Shown one piece after another: positions 61,342 through 64,000 of a stretch of DNA of 64,000 nt; the stretch's first letter is position 1; each line of letters opens with the position of its first letter. The translations under genes and the position numbers were made by a program. The notes beneath the pieces were generated by a model. The model worked only from the letters and a program-made list of their open reading frames with translations, ran no database searches and was not told the DNA's origin. The stretch covers positions 372,001 to 436,000 of the forward strand of contig NZ_SMFX01000001.1 of NCBI RefSeq assembly GCF_004339085.1. The letters are read 5' to 3'. Source of the stretch: Thiogranum longum (GTDB lineage Bacteria; Pseudomonadota; Gammaproteobacteria; DSM-19610).

Positions 61342-62889
61342 ATGACTCCTGAACAATTCGAACAACTGGCCGGTGAGGGATACAACCGTATCCCGGTAAT
61401 GCGCGAGGTGCTGGCCGATCTCGACACCCCGTTAAGTACCTACCTCAAGCTCGCCAGCGGGCCCTATTCCTATTTGTTCGAGTCCGTACAGGGCGGTGAG
61501 AAGTGGGGGCGCTACTCCATTATCGGTGTGCCGTGCCGCACCGTCGTGCGTGTCTATGGAGAACGTATCGAGGTGCGCACCGAGGGTGAACTGGTCGAGG
61601 AAGTCCACAGCGATGACCCGTTGCAGTGGATCGAGGATTTCCAGCAGCGTTTCCGTGCCCCGGATCTGGAAGGCCTGCCACGCTTCGGCGGCGGACTGGT
61701 GGGCTATTTCGGTTACGACACCGTGCGCTACATCGAACCGCGCCTGAAAGATAGTGCCAACAAGATGAATCCTGCCGCAGGCGGGAGAGAGGATGCCCTG
61801 GGCGGCGAAGATACGCTGAATACGCCCGATATTCTGTTGATGGTGTCAGACGAAGTGGTGGTGTTCGACAACCTGGCCGGCAAGCTGCTCATGGTGGTTC
61901 ACGTCGATACCTCGCACGACGATCCCTGGGCGTATGGCCAGCACCGCCTCGATGTATTGATGAATCGCCTGTGTCAGCCGGTAACGATCCCCGGTGCGTT
62001 GCAGAACCCGTGTGAGGTGTCGGAAGACGACTTTGTCTCCGGTTTTACACGCGAGGGCTTTGAGTCTGCCGTGGAGCGTGTGAAGGACTACATCGTCGAA
62101 GGTGACGCCATGCAGGTGGTGTTATCGCAACGGCTGTCGATTCCGTATCACGCACCGCCGCTCGACCTGTACCGCGCGCTGCGCGGGTTGAATCCGTCGC
62201 CGTACATGTTCTTCCTGGACCTGGAAGATTTCCATATTGTCGGTTCCTCCCCCGAGATTCTGGTGCGCCTCGAAGATGATGTGGTGACGGTGCGTCCCAT
62301 TGCCGGCACCCGTCCGCGCGGTGCGACTGAAGCCGAAGACAAGGTACTGGAAGAAGAACTGCTGGCCGATCCCAAGGAGCTGGCCGAACACCTGATGCTC
62401 ATAGACCTGGGCCGCAATGATGCCGGTCGTGTCAGCGAAACCGGCAGTGTCGAACTGACTGACAAGATGATTATCGAACGTTATTCGCACGTCATGCATA
62501 TCGTTTCCAATGTGACCGGGCGGATACGTCCGGGCCTGTCGGCCATCGACGTGCTGCGCGCCACTTTCCCGGCCGGAACAGTGAGCGGTGCACCGAAGAT
62601 CCGTGCCATGGAAATCATCGATGAACTGGAGCCGGTCAAGCGCGGTGTGTACGCCGGTGCGGTGGGCTACCTGTCATGGTCCGGGAATATGGATACGGCC
62701 ATCGCCATTCGTACCGCCGTCATCAAGGACGAAGTCCTGCACATCCAGGCCGGCGCCGGTATTGTCGCCGACTCGGTGCCTGCCAACGAATGGGCCGAGA
62801 CCATGAACAAGGGGCGTGCCATATTCCGCGCCGTAGCCCATGCGCAGGCCGGACTGGATGGAAATCATTGCAAGGGGGCGCAGGACTGA
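61342..62889 (+). CDS. trpE: Anthranilate synthase component I TrpE
   Basis: Converts chorismate to anthranilate using ammonia supplied by TrpG, in tryptophan synthesis. Length is 515 aa from ATG 61342; GTG 61333 is an alternative. Motifs: [20 protein letters not shown] (Trp feedback site near LLES-type region), [43 protein letters not shown] and [18 protein letters not shown] hairpin in the leader may sequester its ribosome site. Stop and trpG start overlap as TGATG. Confidence 0.96.
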   Translation: MTPEQFEQLAGEGYNRIPVMREVLADLDTPLSTYLKLASGPYSYLFESVQGGEKWGRYSIIGVPCRTVVRVYGERIEVRTEGELVEEVHSDDPLQWIEDFQQRFRAPDLEGLPRFGGGLVGYFGYDTVRYIEPRLKDSANKMNPAAGGREDALGGEDTLNTPDILLMVSDEVVVFDNLAGKLLMVVHVDTSHDDPWAYGQHRLDVLMNRLCQPVTIPGALQNPCEVSEDDFVSGFTREGFESAVERVKDYIVEGDAMQVVLSQRLSIPYHAPPLDLYRALRGLNPSPYMFFLDLEDFHIVGSSPEILVRLEDDVVTVRPIAGTRPRGATEAEDKVLEEELLADPKELAEHLMLIDLGRNDAGRVSETGSVELTDKMIIERYSHVMHIVSNVTGRIRPGLSAIDVLRATFPAGTVSGAPKIRAMEIIDELEPVKRGVYAGAVGYLSWSGNMDTAIAIRTAVIKDEVLHIQAGAGIVADSVPANEWAETMNKGRAIFRAVAHAQAGLDGNHCKGAQD

Positions 62890-63467
62890 TGCTGTTGATG
62901 ATCGATAACTACGACTCCTTCACCTATAACCTGGTGCAGTACTTCGGCGAGCTGGGTGCGGACGTGCGCGTGTTTCGTAACGACCAGATCACCGTGCAGG
63001 AAATCGAAAAGCTGGCACCGGAAAAGATTGTGATTTCTCCTGGTCCCTGCACGCCCAACGAGGCGGGTGTATCGGTGGAAACCATCAAAACCCTTGCCGG
63101 GCGTATTCCGATACTCGGCGTATGCCTGGGGCACCAGAGTATTGGCCAGGCGTTCGGCGGCCGTATTGTTCATGCAAAAGAAATCATGCACGGCAAGACG
63201 TCGATGATTTATCACCGTGACCAGGGTGTGTTCCGTGGTCTGTCCAATCCGCTGGAAGCGACCCGTTATCACTCGCTGGTGATCGAAAAAGACCGTCTGC
63301 CGGCGTGCCTGGAAGTGACCGCCTGGACCGGTAGCGCGGAGGGAGAGGTTGATGAAATCATGGGTGTGAGGCATCGTGAACTGCCCGTCGAGGGCGTGCA
63401 GTTCCACCCCGAGTCGATCCTGACCGAACACGGTCATGACATGCTGAAAAACTTTCTGGAGGGCTGA
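62889..63467 (+). CDS. trpG: Anthranilate synthase component II TrpG (glutamine amidotransferase)
   Basis: Class I glutamine amidotransferase of 192 aa that feeds ammonia to TrpE. Motifs: [34 protein letters not shown], catalytic Cys in [15 protein letters not shown] near residue 79, and catalytic His and Glu in [13 protein letters not shown]. Start overlaps the trpE stop. It may also serve folate synthesis (PabA), as in many bacteria, since no separate pabA is in view. Confidence 0.95.
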   Translation: MLLMIDNYDSFTYNLVQYFGELGADVRVFRNDQITVQEIEKLAPEKIVISPGPCTPNEAGVSVETIKTLAGRIPILGVCLGHQSIGQAFGGRIVHAKEIMHGKTSMIYHRDQGVFRGLSNPLEATRYHSLVIEKDRLPACLEVTAWTGSAEGEVDEIMGVRHRELPVEGVQFHPESILTEHGHDMLKNFLEG

Positions 63468-63470
63468 GCG

Positions 63471-64000
63471 ATGGATATGCCGACAGCGATACGCTGTGTC
63501 ACAGAACGCCAGGACCTGAACGAAAATGACATGCATGATGTCATGCAGCTGATCATGACCGGCCAGGCTACGCCGGCACAGATCGGTGGCTTCCTGATCG
63601 GGCTGCGTATGAAAGGTGAAACCGTCGACGAGATTGCCGCGGCTGCAAAAGTCATGCGTGAACTGGCGACACCGGTACCGGTCAGGGGCGACCACCTTGT
63701 CGATACCTGTGGAACCGGGGGTGACGGCGCTTCGACCTTCAATATCTCGACCGCCAGCGCCATGGTAACCGCAGCGGCCGGTGCGCAGGTTGCAAAGCAC
63801 GGTAACCGTTCGGTGTCATCGAGCTGCGGCAGTGCGGATGTACTGGAGGCTGCAGGCGTTAATCTCGATCTCACGCCGGAGCAGGTCGCGGAGTGTGTGG
63901 ACAAGGTCGGTGTAGGATTCCTGTTTGCACCCAAACACCACAGCGCCATGAAGCACGCCATCGGCCCGCGCAAGGAAATGGGCGTACGTACCCTGTTCAA
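63471..64000 (+). CDS. trpD: Anthranilate phosphoribosyltransferase TrpD (3' partial)
   Basis: Runs off the window end; 176 residues are visible. It adds phosphoribosyl pyrophosphate to anthranilate. The translated part starts [20 protein letters not shown], with [20 protein letters not shown], the phosphate loop [39 protein letters not shown] and [20 protein letters not shown]. It begins 3 bp after the trpG stop behind GGAGGGCTGAGCG. Confidence 0.95.
   Translation, partial: MDMPTAIRCVTERQDLNENDMHDVMQLIMTGQATPAQIGGFLIGLRMKGETVDEIAAAAKVMRELATPVPVRGDHLVDTCGTGGDGASTFNISTASAMVTAAAGAQVAKHGNRSVSSSCGSADVLEAAGVNLDLTPEQVAECVDKVGVGFLFAPKHHSAMKHAIGPRKEMGVRTLF

Noticed and set aside
62865-63800. 311-codon open frame opposite trpG and trpD
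   Set aside because: It runs against two strongly conserved tryptophan genes and has no protein signature.

Overview
The window is chromosomal DNA of a gammaproteobacterium, probably an autotrophic or facultatively autotrophic sulfur/iron-type oxidiser related to Chromatiales or Ectothiorhodospiraceae. This is inferred from the Pil-Chp chemosensory cluster, the metK-ahcY-metF order, the Calvin-type tkt-gap-pgk-pyk-fba block, rpe-gph-trpEGD, split class II ribonucleotide reductase genes and many c-type cytochromes. I saw no rRNA, tRNA, CRISPR array, prophage or transposase.

Layout. 1-10.3 kb: pilJ(partial)-pilK-chpA-chpB-chpC on +. 10.3-16.4 kb: an S-adenosylmethionine (SAM) cycle block on -, metK, ahcY, metF, bioA, rsmE, with two riboswitches: a SAM-II/V-like element plus intrinsic terminator before metK and a canonical SAH riboswitch before ahcY. 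16.4-20.7 kb: a TPR membrane protein, an Asp/Ser-rich secreted protein and a PEP-CTERM-type protein on -. 21.2-29.3 kb: a redoxin, then tkt, gap, pgk, pyk and fba on +. 29.4-32.5 kb: a secreted unknown, then a Cyc2-like cytochrome-porin and a triheme cytochrome behind an FNR-type box.

32.5-36.6 kb: a membrane-anchored cytochrome c'-like gene, then minus-strand genes separated by three attC-like sites, read here as an integron cassette array with no integrase in the window. 36.7-44.8 kb: a SrkA kinase, a di-heme peroxidase, a hemerythrin, nrdJa-nrdJb with NrdR-like boxes, an alpha/beta hydrolase and several small genes that are easily missed. 45-49.6 kb: gspA-gspB, a subtilase with a C-terminal sorting-like tail and a TerB-like protein. 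49.7-58.9 kb: a lysine-rich HU protein, a 1.5-kresidue cNMP/cNMP/rhodanese/coiled-coil/TM/FGE fusion, a Rieske protein, small proteins, djlA and a CopD-like gene. 59-64 kb: a hydrolase, then rpe-gph-trpE-trpG-trpD(partial), with an SD-occluding leader hairpin and mini-ORF before trpE.

How parts connect. The SAM block looks like a balanced circuit: SAM is expected to switch metK off, while SAH switches ahcY and possibly the downstream metF, bioA and rsmE on. The carbon block (tkt, gap, pgk, fba, rpe, gph) supports Calvin-cycle carbon flow, though no Rubisco is in view. The cytochrome-porin and triheme pair suggest electron transfer across the outer membrane under low-oxygen control. All functional statements are from sequence reading only, with no database search.
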